DNA of 64,000 nucleotides from Lysinibacillus capsici (GTDB taxonomy: Bacteria; Bacillota; Bacilli; Bacillales_A; Planococcaceae): the NCBI RefSeq assembly GCF_003367505.1, contig NZ_PXXX01000020.1:1-64000 (forward strand). Reading direction: 5' to 3'. The first letter of the stretch is position 1; each line of letters starts with the position of its first letter. Shown piece after piece: positions 33,690 through 43,632 of this stretch. A program made the position numbers and the translations under genes. The notes under the pieces were generated by a model. That model was not told where the DNA came from and did not search any database. It saw only the letters and a list, made by a program, of their open reading frames with translations.

Positions 33690-33720
33690 TACGAAGAGAG
33701 GAAAAACCCCTCTTCGTAGC
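33690..33720. terminator. Terminator downstream of pepT
   Basis: TACGAAGAG (33690-33698) and CTCTTCGTA (33710-33718) form a 9-bp stem extended inside by GG/CC; A and T tracts flank both sides. Confidence 0.75.
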
Positions 33721-33787
33721 TATGAAAATTTTTCATGATTCCTTAGGTAAATGCGTATAGAAATAAGCTCACTCAAAATTAAAACTA

Positions 33788-35017
33788 TTATTTTGCTTGC
33801 TGTTCAAAAAGCTGAACGATTTCTATGATAACTTGAGTTGCTTTTTCCATTGTTTCAGCGGATACATATTCGAATTTGCCATGCATGTTTTCGCCACCAG
33901 CGAAAATATTTGGTGTCGGTAGGCCCATATAAGATAATTGTGAGCCATCTGTACCGCCACGAATTGGCAGGGTATTCGGTGTAATATCTAATTTTTCCAT
34001 TGCAGTACGTGCAATGTCAACAATTTCTTTTACAGGCTCAATTTTTTCACCCATATTGTAGTATTGATCTTCAATGGTAATACTCAGTGCATGCTCACCA
34101 AATTGTGCTTGAATTTTAGCTGCAGCATCACGCATTAATTGTTTTTTCTCTTCAAACTTTTGGCGATCATGGTCACGCACGATATAAGATAGCTCAGTAT
34201 GCTCAAGAGCCCCTTTAAAGCTCATTAAATGAATGAAACCTTCATAACCTTCTGTCTTTTCAGGAACTGCGTCAGCAGGCATTTCATTTTGGAAGGCAAT
34301 AGCCATTGTAATAGCATTCACCATTTTATTTTTTGCTGAACCAGGATGGACGCTAGTGCCTTTTGTAATTACTTTTACGCCAGCGGCATTGAAGCTCTCG
34401 AATTGTAGTTCGCCAAGTGGTCCACCATCCATAGTATAGGCATAGTCTGCACCGAAAGCGGCGACATCAAATTTATGTGGTCCACGACCGATTTCTTCAT
34501 CTGGCGTGAAGGCTAGACGGATTTTACCATGCTTAATAGTAGGATTTTTAATGAGGTACTCCATTGCCGTCATAATTTCAGCAATCCCTGCCTTATCATC
34601 AGCGCCTAATAAAGTAGTACCATCTGTTGTAATAAGTGTTTGGCCTACATAGTTTTTAAGCTCTGGGAAGTCAGTCGGAGACATAACTAAGTTTTCGTTT
34701 AACTGAATATCTCCACCATCATAATTATCTACACGCTGTGGCTTCACATTTGTGCCTGTATAGTCAGTAGCTGTATCAACATGGGCTAAAAAGCCGATAG
34801 TTGGTACTTCTTTTTCTGTATTAGCTTCTAATGAGGCAAATAAATAGCCATTTTCATCTAATGTAATGTCTGTTAAACCAATTTCGGCAAGTTCGTCTTT
34901 TAAAACATGTAATAAGTCAAATTGCTTTTGTGTAGAAGGAGTTGTTTCGCTTGTGAAGTCTGATTGTGTATCAATTTTTGCATAGCGTATTAATCGCTCA
35001 ATTACTTGTTCTTTCAT
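33788..35017 (-). CDS. pepT: Peptidase T (tripeptide aminopeptidase)
   Basis: 409 aa, the usual length. GGAGG sits upstream of the ATG. M20B zinc-peptidase motifs are in order: [11 protein letters not shown] (His and Asp), [11 protein letters not shown] (bridging Asp), TPDEEIGRG (catalytic and metal Glu), YTMDGG, and the C-terminal RGGTDGS. The lid domain is about 205-320. It removes the N-terminal residue from tripeptides in the cytoplasm. Monocistronic. Confidence 0.95.
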   Translation of the reverse strand: MKEQVIERLIRYAKIDTQSDFTSETTPSTQKQFDLLHVLKDELAEIGLTDITLDENGYLFASLEANTEKEVPTIGFLAHVDTATDYTGTNVKPQRVDNYDGGDIQLNENLVMSPTDFPELKNYVGQTLITTDGTTLLGADDKAGIAEIMTAMEYLIKNPTIKHGKIRLAFTPDEEIGRGPHKFDVAAFGADYAYTMDGGPLGELQFESFNAAGVKVITKGTSVHPGSAKNKMVNAITMAIAFQNEMPADAVPEKTEGYEGFIHLMSFKGALEHTELSYIVRDHDRQKFEEKKQLMRDAAAKIQAQFGEHALSITIEDQYYNMGEKIEPVKEIVDIARTAMEKLDITPNTLPIRGGTDGSQLSYMGLPTPNIFAGGENMHGKFEYVSAETMEKATQVIIEIVQLFEQQAK

Positions 35018-35107
35018 AAGTATGGCCTCCTAATGTATATATGTTAAAATTCTTTGTGCTTTTACAAAGCCGATTCCAGGCGCAATTATGTCTTGGCATA
35101 ATCGATA

Positions 35108-35758
35108 TTATTGTAACACTTTACTTCGGATTTCGGAATATTGAAGGATACTTAAAGCAATAAGTAATTGGGCGCTATAATAAGTCAGCATGATAATTTC
35201 ATGAGAAAATGCTAGTGGCATGACAAATTTGTTAATAGCTAAATAAGAATCAGATGCAATAAATAATATTGCACCACTTGTTGCCAGAGTAGATCCAGTT
35301 TTAATAGCTGTCCATCCCATTGTGAGTATCACAGAAATGTAGGCGATTACTGCAATACCAAGTATGGTTTCACCTGTTTTAAAGACAGATCCCGCAATCC
35401 ATATAGCCATACTTGCTCCATAGAGTAATAATAGTATTTTAGCCCAAGTTGGTACATGCCGCTCATTTGCAGTAGTGAAAGCAAAAATATAAAATATATG
35501 CCCGATAAGAAAGCTAGTTAGACCGATTAAAAACCACTGCAATGTATAGTCTCCAATCATGCAGAATACAAGCCCAGCAATAATCAAAAATTGGTATTTT
35601 TTAATATGTAATGGCTTCTGAATCGCAGCTAAAATAATGATGAGCAACATAGGAATCACTTTAAAGATGAGTTTTAAACTTTCAGCAATATGGGAAAAGA
35701 GAAAAATATAATAAAGACCCAATAAAATAATGACACTGATTAATAATTTTTTTAACAA
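35108..35758 (-). CDS. Lysoplasmalogenase-family (YhhN) membrane protein
   Basis: 216 aa, TTG start after GGAAAGGAG. Eight hydrophobic helices. YhhN/TMEM86 features: an early Lys/Pro pair (LKLIFKVIPMLL), CMIGDYTLQW with a conserved Asp, and LFIASDSYLAINKF with two Asp/Ser positions. Characterised members hydrolyse the vinyl-ether bond of lysoplasmalogens; activity in Bacillales is unproven. It is divergent from the gene at 35891. Confidence 0.8.
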   Translation of the reverse strand: MLKKLLISVIILLGLYYIFLFSHIAESLKLIFKVIPMLLIIILAAIQKPLHIKKYQFLIIAGLVFCMIGDYTLQWFLIGLTSFLIGHIFYIFAFTTANERHVPTWAKILLLLYGASMAIWIAGSVFKTGETILGIAVIAYISVILTMGWTAIKTGSTLATSGAILFIASDSYLAINKFVMPLAFSHEIIMLTYYSAQLLIALSILQYSEIRSKVLQ

Positions 35759-35890
35759 ATTTTTCAGCTCCTTTCCTTTTGAAATTCAATATTTATGGTA
35801 GAATTCCTTTCTGTACAACGTATGTATGAAACTTTTTTAGTATGTAACCGTAAAGTAAGTAGTGAGAAAGAAGAAGAGAGGATGAACCAA

Positions 35891-37570
35891 ATGACTAAGC
35901 TACTGATAGCTTCAGCAGTCATTGCATTGATCGCAAGTGTGCTAGTGACACCGCTTATTACGAAGAAGCGAGAAGATGGACAATCGAAAAAGGTAATAGG
36001 ATACTTTTTTATTGGAGTCTTTGTACTAGGGTTTTTAGCCACAGGGATTACGTTATATGTAACAAAAATTGATGTAAATTGGCTTGTTTTTTGGCCTGCT
36101 ATTATTTTATTAACGTTAGTGGGTGCTCTGCTAGCAAGTGGTATCGAAAGGAAAATAAAAGGTGTTTTATTTTTAGCAAGTCTAGGTGTAGCTGTGTATG
36201 TTTTATCAGCACCTTTATGGAATGCTAATGAAAAATTTCAGTCATCCGAAATGAAGGAAGAAGTTGAAATAAAACCATTCGATGAGACACAAACACCTGC
36301 AAGTGTACCACCGAAATTTGCTCGCAATAAAATGAAAAAGGCTTTCGGTCAAGTGCCAAATACGAGCTACTATGAATTAGGACGCTTACAAATTCAAAAA
36401 GTGAAGGGCGAATATGTTTATATCGCACCAGTTGAATTTTCTGGATTCTTTAAATGGATGAACGGTGGTACAACACCTGGTTACTTCATAATGAGTGCTA
36501 CAGATTCTGCGGATAATCCTAAATTTATAAAAGAGGAAATGAAATATGTACCTTCCGCATATTTAAATGCTAATTTAGAACGTCATATTCGTTTACAACA
36601 CCCATTCCTTATTTTTTATGGTGACGTACAGCTGGAAGTAGATGATGAAGGAAAGCCATACTATATTCGCTCATATGGGGAATTTATTTCTGCGCGTAAT
36701 GGCTTTGATGTAAAAGGAATTGTCTTGGTTGATGCGCTGACGGGGAAATCAGAGGTCATTAAACTGGATCAAATACCTGAATTTATTGATGGTGCTGTAT
36801 CACCAGAGACAGTAAGTTTACAAAACAGTTATTTCGGTAATTATGTACATGGTTTTTGGAATAGTATGTTTGGTAAAAAGGATGTAAAGATTCCTTCTGA
36901 TGAAGGAACAGAATCGAATGTTAGCCCGATTTTCGATGAGAAGGGTGATATGTATTACTTTACAGATTTTACAAGTCCTAAAGAAGGTGTAGATTCAATG
37001 TTAGGCTATTCACTAACAAACGCACGAACAGGGGATGCAACATACTATACAGGGAATCAAGACTCAAGTTATATGGATTCACAAGGTAATTTACAAATAA
37101 TAGAGAAGAAATTTATTGAGAAAAAGTGGAATGGCGAAATGCCAGTGTTGTATAACTTTTATGGAGAAGCGAGCTGGCTGACAGCGGTGCTAGATTCCAA
37201 TGGTTTCTTACAAAACTATTTTATTGTTTCTGCAGCCAATCCTGAAATTTCCGTTTACGCTACTACTCCTAAGGAGGCATTGAAATTATATAAAACAGCC
37301 TTAAGTCGAGGAGGAAATACTGTAGATGGTAGCTCAAGTGCTGAGGAAAAACAAATAAGTGGTAAGGTATTACGTGTTTATAAAGAACGTCTAGGCGATT
37401 TTACAACTGTATCTTTCTTATTAAACAATGGTGAAAATTATTTAGTGAGTGCCGAAACAGAACCTTTAGCAATTTATTTACAGGAGGGTGATGAGGTAAT
37501 ACTCACTTATGGAGATACAGGAGAGCAGTTCCTACCAGTTCGCTCTCTTATAATTAGAGGACTACAATAA
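35891..37570 (+). CDS. Large membrane-anchored protein, unknown function
   Basis: 559 aa from the ATG at 35891, with GAGAGG 9 nt upstream (ATG at 35882 is the alternative). Three helices at the N-terminus (about 3-20, 34-54, 62-80) and a possible fourth near 90-107, then a 450-residue domain, probably extracellular, rich in Tyr/Gly/Asp with repeated beta-like segments (YIAPVEFSGFFKWMNGGTTPGYF, VDALTGKSEVIKLDQIPEFIDG). I do not recognise the family and see no catalytic signature. It ends in a small beta-rich module (about 475-559) with SGKVLRVYKERLGDF. Monocistronic. Confidence 0.7.
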   Translation: MTKLLIASAVIALIASVLVTPLITKKREDGQSKKVIGYFFIGVFVLGFLATGITLYVTKIDVNWLVFWPAIILLTLVGALLASGIERKIKGVLFLASLGVAVYVLSAPLWNANEKFQSSEMKEEVEIKPFDETQTPASVPPKFARNKMKKAFGQVPNTSYYELGRLQIQKVKGEYVYIAPVEFSGFFKWMNGGTTPGYFIMSATDSADNPKFIKEEMKYVPSAYLNANLERHIRLQHPFLIFYGDVQLEVDDEGKPYYIRSYGEFISARNGFDVKGIVLVDALTGKSEVIKLDQIPEFIDGAVSPETVSLQNSYFGNYVHGFWNSMFGKKDVKIPSDEGTESNVSPIFDEKGDMYYFTDFTSPKEGVDSMLGYSLTNARTGDATYYTGNQDSSYMDSQGNLQIIEKKFIEKKWNGEMPVLYNFYGEASWLTAVLDSNGFLQNYFIVSAANPEISVYATTPKEALKLYKTALSRGGNTVDGSSSAEEKQISGKVLRVYKERLGDFTTVSFLLNNGENYLVSAETEPLAIYLQEGDEVILTYGDTGEQFLPVRSLIIRGLQ

Positions 37571-37576
37571 AAGAAC

Positions 37577-37613
37577 AAAAGACGATCTTTTTATTACGAA
37601 GATCGTCTTTTTT
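37577..37613. terminator. Bidirectional terminator
   Basis: AAAAGACGATCTT pairs with AAGATCGTCTTTTT between two converging genes. Confidence 0.88.
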
Positions 37614-38037
37614 ATGTAGCTTGCCCTTGAACATAGGTAAGCATCTTTTCTCTATGGTTCATAAATAGTCTTTTTGCATGATCATTTAGTGTAAAGATTT
37701 CTTGTATATACCCCTGTAACAATTTATCTTCATATTCAAAAGCATGGCTTTGAGTGTTTTCTAAAATATAGGATAATAAAAGAGCATGCAAGACAACTAC
37801 TTCTAAATTCTGTGTATTCGTAACGAATTTTAAATTGAGTATAGTAGTGTGAGAAACGAACTGATTGACATAATCAATGGGTTTTTTATATACATTCAAA
37901 TCAATATGTGGCTCGAGTCTTTTTCTTAATTGGGTGCATTCATTATTTAAGTCTTCAATTTTTAAGAATAAACCTCTTACACTTCTCTTATGCTGTTGTT
38001 CTAAGGTGCGAGCAAGATGTTTATTGATATTGGACAT
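37612..38037 (-). CDS. Helical cytoplasmic protein, unknown function
   Basis: 141 aa after AAAGGAG. Predicted helical and soluble, with a coiled-coil-like N-terminal third (KIEDLNNECTQLRKRLEPH), no signal peptide and no membrane helix. The C-terminal half has LHALLLSYILENTQ and LNDHAKRLFMNHREKML. Family not recognised. Single gene convergent with the membrane protein at 35891; spacing and a long AT-rich upstream gap suggest its own promoter. Confidence 0.6.
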   Translation of the reverse strand: MSNINKHLARTLEQQHKRSVRGLFLKIEDLNNECTQLRKRLEPHIDLNVYKKPIDYVNQFVSHTTILNLKFVTNTQNLEVVVLHALLLSYILENTQSHAFEYEDKLLQGYIQEIFTLNDHAKRLFMNHREKMLTYVQGQAT

Positions 38038-38194
38038 TGATTCTATAACTCCTTTCTTTAATAGGTATCATTTATTAATATGAATGGAATAGCTGGAAAA
38101 GGAAAGAGTCTTTTCGTTTAATTTAAGGTTAGATTTATAGAAGTAATTGTGGCAATATCCCTAGATTGAATATATATAGGTAATATTTTTATGT

Positions 38195-38236
38195 AAAAAA
38201 TGGAATTATTATCATACGATAGTAACTCCATTTTCA
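38195..38236 (-). terminator. Terminator of the nitroreductase gene
   Basis: On the minus strand AAAATGGA pairs with TCCATTTT, with further pairing across TTA and TATC segments, followed by TTTTT. Confidence 0.75.
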
Positions 38237-38241
38237 TTAAT

Positions 38242-38973
38242 TTATTTCCAATTAAACCCTTTAGTTGCTAAAAACTCTTTGATATGCGGACGTCGTTGTT
38301 CAATTAAAAAATCAGCCATCTGTTTTGTCCAGTTATCAATTTTTCTGTTAGACGAACGGCTGTTATAATATATTTCCATTTCCTCGTTGTAGGCTGGTAA
38401 AAGTTCTTCATATTTTTCAACATTGTATTCATTTTCATGTAATACAGCAGATACAGGTAAACGAGGTTTTACCTCATTGCGACGTGCAGGAACGCCGATT
38501 GTTAGCCCGAATAATGGGAAAACATGGTCAGGCAGATTAAATAATTCACTGATTTCAGAAGGTTTATTGCGTACACCTCCAATATAGCAAATGCCATAAC
38601 CCATTGACTCTGCGGCAATAACAAAATTCTGTGCAAACAATGATACATCTGCTACCCCGACAAGGACATTTTCAGCTGAATCAGCTACAATATCCACTCC
38701 TTCTAGTTTCCCAGCCATTTGAAGTCGCTTGAAATCTACGCAAAAAACAAATGCCCCACCTGAAGTTTCATATTGACGTGGATTACCAGAGAGTAAGCCT
38801 AATTTTTCCTTTTTATCTGCATCTGTTACCCATATTACACTATAGGCTTGCACAAAATGTGATGTTGCAGCCATTTGTGCTGTTCCAATTAAATCTTCAA
38901 TGATTTCTTTTGAAATCGGTTCTCCATCATAGATGCGTACCGAGGAATGGCTACGTAATAGTTCTTTAACCAT
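38242..38973 (-). CDS. nfsA: Oxygen-insensitive NADPH nitroreductase (NfsA/NfrA family)
   Basis: 243 aa after AAAGGAGAG. FMN-binding nitroreductase fold: N-terminal LLRSHSSVRIYDGEPIS, central SLFAQNFVIAAESMGYGICYIGGVRN, then FGLTIGVP and the C-terminal extension with Arg-rich RRPHIKEFLATKGF of the NfsA/FRP group. It reduces nitroaromatics, flavins or quinones with NAD(P)H; in Bacillus the relative NfrA is linked to oxidative and thiol stress. Monocistronic. Confidence 0.85.
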   Translation of the reverse strand: MVKELLRSHSSVRIYDGEPISKEIIEDLIGTAQMAATSHFVQAYSVIWVTDADKKEKLGLLSGNPRQYETSGGAFVFCVDFKRLQMAGKLEGVDIVADSAENVLVGVADVSLFAQNFVIAAESMGYGICYIGGVRNKPSEISELFNLPDHVFPLFGLTIGVPARRNEVKPRLPVSAVLHENEYNVEKYEELLPAYNEEMEIYYNSRSSNRKIDNWTKQMADFLIEQRRPHIKEFLATKGFNWK

Positions 38974-39058
38974 TAAAAACTCTCTCCTTTGTGTCTGTTC
39001 TATACCTTGAGCATAGCACGCTTTTCTAGCAAAATCGAATAATGAGGAACAAAAAGTT

Positions 39059-39079
39059 ATTTATAAATAATTTATAAAT
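39059..39079. repeat. Two ATTTATAAAT palindromes 11 bp apart
   Basis: ATTTATAAAT at 39059-39068 and 39070-39079, one helical turn apart, in the 368-bp divergent gap between nfsA and the CoA-transferase gene. They could be an operator, but pure A/T palindromes are common by chance. The remaining gap shows no feature I can support. Confidence 0.35.
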
Positions 39080-39341
39080 GACGAAATTATCTCGTAAAGT
39101 AAAATATTTCATTTGATATAGATTAAATATTCTAAATAGTATAAAATTATAGAAGCGACTGTTTATTTGGTTGTGCTACCAAAAAATTACATGATCTTTA
39201 TTCACAAATGTTTAGACAGCATTAGCTATTAGGTAATGAAATCCTCCTGGAATAAAGATACATTCTCTGACGGATGTCACAGATTTACTGGAACCAAATA
39301 TGCAAGTTGAACAAAAATAAAGTGGAATGGAGGAATAGGGA

Positions 39342-40865
39342 ATGGAAGAAAAGTTAGCGAAAAAGCTTCGTCATGAACAATTACGAAGCAAGGTTGTAAC
39401 AGCAGAAGAAGCAGCTTCTTGGATTAAGGATGGCATGGTATTAGGGATGAGTGGATTCACACGTGCTGGTGATGTAAAGGTTGTACCTCTTGCACTTGTA
39501 GAGAAAGCAAAAAAAGAGGATTTTCAAGTAGATGTCTTTACGGGTGCATCACTTGGACCTGAGGTAGACCAATATTTAGCAGAAGCAGGGGTCATACGTA
39601 AGCGCGGTCCTTTCCAAGCAGATGCTGGCATTCGTAATAAAATCAATAGCGGTGATATCACATTTGTCGATGCCCATCTTTCCCATAATGCTGAGCTTGT
39701 TCGTCAAGGCATTATTGGACCAATTGATTTTGCGATCATTGAAGCGGCTGCTATTACAGAAGAAGGCTTATTAATTCCTACAACTTCAGTTGGTAACTCT
39801 CCCATTTTTGTGCAAGAAGCAGACCAAGTCATCATTGAATTAAACGTAGCACAGCTTGATGCATTAGAAGGTATACATGATATTTATGTACCTGCACAAC
39901 AAGGAAAACGTGATCCAATTCCTTTACAGAATGTCTCTGATCGTCTTGGTATAATTGGAATTCCACTAGATTTAGATAAAGTAAAAGGCATCGTCATTTC
40001 GGATATATTAGATGCGCCATCAACGATTGTCCCTGCAGATGAAGAGACAGATGTTATGGCTAATCACTTATTAAATTTCCTACGTGAAGAGATTAAAGTA
40101 GGTCGCTTAACAACAAGTTTGCGTCCGATTCAATCTGGGGTAGGTTCAGTAGCAAATGCTGTATTGCTAGGCTTTAAAGACTCTGAGTTTGAGAACTTAG
40201 AAGTTTATTCAGAAGTTCTCCAAGATGCAGTATTTGAATTAATGGATGCAGGGAAAGTGAATTTTGCATCTGCTACTTCTATTACCCTTTCTGAGCAAGT
40301 AGGAAACCGTGTTTATGGGAATTTTGAAAAATATGCTGATAAATTAGTGTTGCGCCCTCAAGAAATTTCAAATCAGCCTGAAATTATTCGTCGACTCGGA
40401 TTAATTTCAGTGAATACGGCATTGGAATTAGATATTTACGGCAATGTGAATTCCACACATGTTTCTGGTACAAAGATGATGAATGGTATCGGAGGGTCTG
40501 GTGACTTTGCTCGTAATGCACGTTTAGGAATTTTTGTAACAAAGTCTTATGCTAAGGGTGGAGATATTTCGAGTATTGTCCCAATGGTCTCACATGTGGA
40601 TCATACGGAGCATGATGTTGATGTCATTGTAACTGAACAGGGCGTAGCAGATTTACGAGGACTTGCTCCAAAAGAACGAGTGGGACTTATCATTGATAAT
40701 TGTGCACATCCTGATTATAGGGAGCAGCTGTGGCAGTACTTTAATGATGCCAATGAGGCAACGGGTGGACATCACACACCACATGACCTAGAAAAAGCAC
40801 TATCATGGCACGTTAACTATGCGAAAAACGGTACGATGAAGGACCCTGCTTTTACGAAACAATAG
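39342..40865 (+). CDS. Acetyl-CoA hydrolase/succinyl-CoA:acetate CoA-transferase family
   Basis: 507 aa after GGAGGAATAGGG. Class I CoA-transferase fold. The catalytic Glu is probably Glu291 in EVYSEVLQDAVFELMD, as in succinyl-CoA:acetate CoA-transferases (AarC type). Other family segments: MGMSGFTRAGD-like start (LGMSGFTRAGD), QSGVGSVANAV, and GGSGDFARNA near residue 388. It would transfer CoA between succinate and acetate, bypassing succinyl-CoA synthetase, or act as an acetyl-CoA hydrolase. Monocistronic, with a terminator at 40875-40916. Confidence 0.85.
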   Translation: MEEKLAKKLRHEQLRSKVVTAEEAASWIKDGMVLGMSGFTRAGDVKVVPLALVEKAKKEDFQVDVFTGASLGPEVDQYLAEAGVIRKRGPFQADAGIRNKINSGDITFVDAHLSHNAELVRQGIIGPIDFAIIEAAAITEEGLLIPTTSVGNSPIFVQEADQVIIELNVAQLDALEGIHDIYVPAQQGKRDPIPLQNVSDRLGIIGIPLDLDKVKGIVISDILDAPSTIVPADEETDVMANHLLNFLREEIKVGRLTTSLRPIQSGVGSVANAVLLGFKDSEFENLEVYSEVLQDAVFELMDAGKVNFASATSITLSEQVGNRVYGNFEKYADKLVLRPQEISNQPEIIRRLGLISVNTALELDIYGNVNSTHVSGTKMMNGIGGSGDFARNARLGIFVTKSYAKGGDISSIVPMVSHVDHTEHDVDVIVTEQGVADLRGLAPKERVGLIIDNCAHPDYREQLWQYFNDANEATGGHHTPHDLEKALSWHVNYAKNGTMKDPAFTKQ

Positions 40866-40874
40866 TCTTATCTT

Positions 40875-40920
40875 AAAAGCCTTGAAGGACAGATAGTCTG
40901 TTTCTTCAAGGCTTTTACGT
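40875..40920. terminator. Terminator between convergent genes
   Basis: AAAAGCCTTGAAG (40875-40887) and CTTCAAGGCTTTT (40904-40916) form a perfect 13-bp stem. Confidence 0.88.
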
Positions 40921-40938
40921 TTTAATTTAATGAAAGTT

Positions 40939-42420
40939 CTATAATAATCCAATCCATTTCCAATAAGTTGCAGAGAACAAAAGTACGAGAAGGAAACCGA
41001 TAATGGTTAAGGGAATTCCAGATTTCAAGAAATCCTTTGTTGTAAAGGAGCCTGTACCATAGGCAAGCATGTTTTGTGGTGCACTAATTGGTAACAGGAA
41101 GCCAAAGCTTATGACGAATTGTTGCACAATAACAAAACCAACTTGATCAACATTAGCCGTTAATGTGGAGGCTAAAACGATAAACACAGGTATAAGTGCT
41201 GAGGCTAAGCTAGTTGCGCTTGCAAAACCTAAATGAATCAAAATGTTAAATAAAGTTACGAGTGCGATGGTTGCTAGTAAAGGCATAGTATCTAGCCCAA
41301 GTGAACCAAAAACTTTATCTGATAACCATGCAGCACCTTGCGTATTTAGTAAAATGGTTCCTAACATAATGCCTACCGCAAAGACGATAATTGTCCCCCA
41401 TGGAATATGAGGCTCAACTTCCTTCCATGAATACACACCGATTTTAGGCATTAATAGAATCGCGATAGCAATAATTGTGACTGTTGTCGTATCAAATGGA
41501 TGTAGCTTCCCTTCAGTTGCCCAGAAAAATAGTAAAACTACGGATGTAATGATTAAACGAATTTCAGGAGCCTTTAATGGGCCAAGCTCTGCAAGCTGTT
41601 TTTTGATGACCTCTTTACCACCTTCGATATTGCTAGTCTCAGGTTTAATTAAAGCAATCATAATGAAAAATAAAAAGATCGACATAATAATTGAGAAGGG
41701 GGCTGCATAAAGTAGCCAAGCACCCCATGAAATATCCACATTAAATTGCTCTTGGATAAAGTTTAAAGCCACCATATTTTGAGCTGCTGCAGTTTTAATA
41801 CCAATATTCCAAATGGAAACGGCTTGTACCGAAGTAATAACTAATAAGGCAGCAAGCCGACTATCACGTGGTAAACCAAATGCTGCCACCATTCCAAGCA
41901 ATATCGGTACTACCGCGCCAGCTCGTGCTGTAGCAGAAGGTACAAAAAATGCGAGGACGATAGACACTAAAATAGCGCCAAATACGATAGCTTTTGTTTT
42001 CGTTCCTACCAGTGAAAGAATCCAAAGTGCAAGTCGTTTATGTAGATTAGTAATTTGCATTGCTGCCGCTAGAAAAAGAGCTGCTGCTACTAAAGCAACG
42101 GCAGAATTACTAAAGCCACTTAAAGATAATTTTAATGCGCTAGCTGTTCCTAGCTCTGTAGTTGGATTATCCATTGACGGAGCGAGTCCTAGTAAAACAG
42201 TTACTAGTGCAATGATCATGGCCGAGCTCACAGGATATGAAACGGCCTCTGTAACCCAAAGGATGACTGCAAAAGCTAAAATGGCTAAAGCTCGTTGCCC
42301 AGCTATAGGTAAATCACCATTGTTAGGTAAGAAGGTAATAATGATTAGTAACGCGAATGCCAAGCCAATCCATAGTGGCTTTAAATTAAGTTTTGTAGCT
42401 GCTTGCTTTGGTGAAGACAT
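40939..42420 (-). CDS. DASS-family sodium-coupled dicarboxylate/anion symporter
   Basis: 493 aa with AAAGGATG upstream. About eleven helices plus two reentrant hairpins. SLC13/DASS features: an early WVTEAVSYPVSSAMIIAL (the conserved T-E-A-x-P-x position), VPSATARAGAVVPI in the middle and PISAPQNMLAYGTG near the C-terminus, which corresponds to the second sodium-binding signature (SNT-like loops diverged). Likely imports succinate, malate or citrate. The convergent CoA-transferase uses succinate, so a shared C4 metabolism role is plausible. Confidence 0.85.
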   Translation of the reverse strand: MSSPKQAATKLNLKPLWIGLAFALLIIITFLPNNGDLPIAGQRALAILAFAVILWVTEAVSYPVSSAMIIALVTVLLGLAPSMDNPTTELGTASALKLSLSGFSNSAVALVAAALFLAAAMQITNLHKRLALWILSLVGTKTKAIVFGAILVSIVLAFFVPSATARAGAVVPILLGMVAAFGLPRDSRLAALLVITSVQAVSIWNIGIKTAAAQNMVALNFIQEQFNVDISWGAWLLYAAPFSIIMSIFLFFIMIALIKPETSNIEGGKEVIKKQLAELGPLKAPEIRLIITSVVLLFFWATEGKLHPFDTTTVTIIAIAILLMPKIGVYSWKEVEPHIPWGTIIVFAVGIMLGTILLNTQGAAWLSDKVFGSLGLDTMPLLATIALVTLFNILIHLGFASATSLASALIPVFIVLASTLTANVDQVGFVIVQQFVISFGFLLPISAPQNMLAYGTGSFTTKDFLKSGIPLTIIGFLLVLLFSATYWKWIGLL

Positions 42421-42615
42421 ATTTTCTCATCCTTTCTACGATAAAAATGACGATTATTATCCATAACATCGGCCTGTATAATGTTTTATTGAGATAAGAA
42501 TATGTCTATTTTATTGTAGAAAAAAATCTATGTGAAAATGGTGTTTTTTACAGCAATATGAGTAGATAAAGAGAAAAAATACGGTCACAAAAAATACAAA
42601 AATATCCATTAAATA

Positions 42616-43248
42616 TTATTTCTTTTTCTTAAAGGCAGATGTTACTTTAGGCTCTGTTCCATTGACTAATCGTTTAATATTTTCGAGGTGTAGGATGATG
42701 GCTATGCCAAAAAGAAGAAGAGCTATAATGGTTGGGCCAATGCCAGGAATCCATAAATAAGTTGCTGTACAAAACACGAGATAAAATTCTAGAACACCTA
42801 CAATTAAATAATTTGTTGCAAAGGATAAAATAACAAATAAAATAAGTGCAAATAAACCAATCTTCCAATCAACAGCAAGTAAAATACCAATGATGGAGGC
42901 CGTTCCTTTCCCGCCGTTGAAGCCCATGTAGAAGGGGAAATTATGACCTAAAATAACCCCAGCAGCCATAATATAAGTAAGCAGCCAAATTTGTTCTTCT
43001 GTTAAATGAATGGCGTCCGCTAGATAAAAATGTGCACCTATAATAGCGACAACGCCTTTGCCTATATCGATGAGGGCTACTAAAACGCCATACTTCCAGC
43101 CAAGGGAAAGAGTAGCATTAGAGGCACCAGCATTACCGTGGCCAGCCTTTTTTAAATCAACCCCCGATAAAAATTGAGCCACTTTAGAGCCGTGAATACA
43201 GCCTATTATATAGCCAATCATAAGAAAAATGATCACGGCCTTTACCAT
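42616..43248 (-). CDS. PlsY-like acyl-phosphate:glycerol-3-phosphate acyltransferase
   Basis: 210 aa with GAGAGGAG upstream. Five membrane helices and the three PlsY motifs: motif 1 near CIHGSKVAQFLSGVDLKKAGHGNAGASNA (diverged from the usual GSIPTG and GSGNIGATN), motif 2 LGHNFPFYMGFNGGKGTAS, motif 3 LHLENIKRLVNGTEPK. The Gly-rich acyl-phosphate loop GFNGGKG is intact. The diverged first motif suggests a paralogue of the housekeeping PlsY. It would make lysophosphatidic acid at the membrane. Confidence 0.8.
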   Translation of the reverse strand: MVKAVIIFLMIGYIIGCIHGSKVAQFLSGVDLKKAGHGNAGASNATLSLGWKYGVLVALIDIGKGVVAIIGAHFYLADAIHLTEEQIWLLTYIMAAGVILGHNFPFYMGFNGGKGTASIIGILLAVDWKIGLFALILFVILSFATNYLIVGVLEFYLVFCTATYLWIPGIGPTIIALLLFGIAIILHLENIKRLVNGTEPKVTSAFKKKK

Positions 43249-43344
43249 AAAAATACTCCTCTCAAAATTTTTTCTAAAATAGTGTATGCGTTCATATTAC
43301 GTATAAGAGCAGACAGAAGTTTCGGAAAAAATAAAATTTACATG

Positions 43345-43373
43345 TTGACAGAAAAAAACTCTATGTTTATACT
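43345..43373 (+). promoter_or_regulatory. Sigma-A promoter of metY
   Basis: Perfect TTGACA (43345-43350), 17-bp spacer, TATACT (43368-43373), about 30 bp before the S-box. Confidence 0.8.
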
Positions 43374-43401
43374 GTGTAACAACGATGGAAATTGAATCTC
43401 A

Positions 43402-43518
43402 TACTCTTATCAAGAGCGGCGGAGGGATAGGCCCTATGATGCCCGGCAACCAGTAAGCAATGAGCTTACTAAGGTGCTAATTCCTACAGATTCTTACTTG
43501 GATCTGGCAGATAAGGGG
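43402..43518 (+). promoter_or_regulatory. SAM-I (S-box) riboswitch
   Basis: Classical S-box order: CTTATCAAGAGCGGCGGAGG, GGCCCTATGATGCCCGGCAACC, AAGGTGCTAATTCC, ATCTGGCAGATAAG. CTTATC (43406-43411) closes with GATAAG (43510-43515) as P1. Binding of S-adenosylmethionine stabilises P1 and lets the terminator downstream form, switching metY off. Confidence 0.96.
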
Positions 43519-43536
43519 AGGAAAACTTGCAACCGC

Positions 43537-43568
43537 AACCCTCTTCTTAGCTGAAGAGGGTTTTTGTT
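43537..43568 (+). terminator. S-box-controlled attenuator
   Basis: CCCTCTTC (43539-43546) and GAAGAGGG (43553-43560) followed by TTTTTG, 20 nt after the aptamer and before metY. Confidence 0.9.
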
Positions 43569-43632
43569 TTCTACAGAAAATCCTCCTCATCTCCGGTACC
43601 ATCGTAAAAAAATAACCATTTGGAGGTACACA

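Noticed and set aside
41813-42466. 217-codon plus-strand open frame
   Set aside because: It runs antisense to the clear DASS symporter gene and is rich in Ala/Thr/Lys, as expected of the opposite strand of a membrane protein gene.
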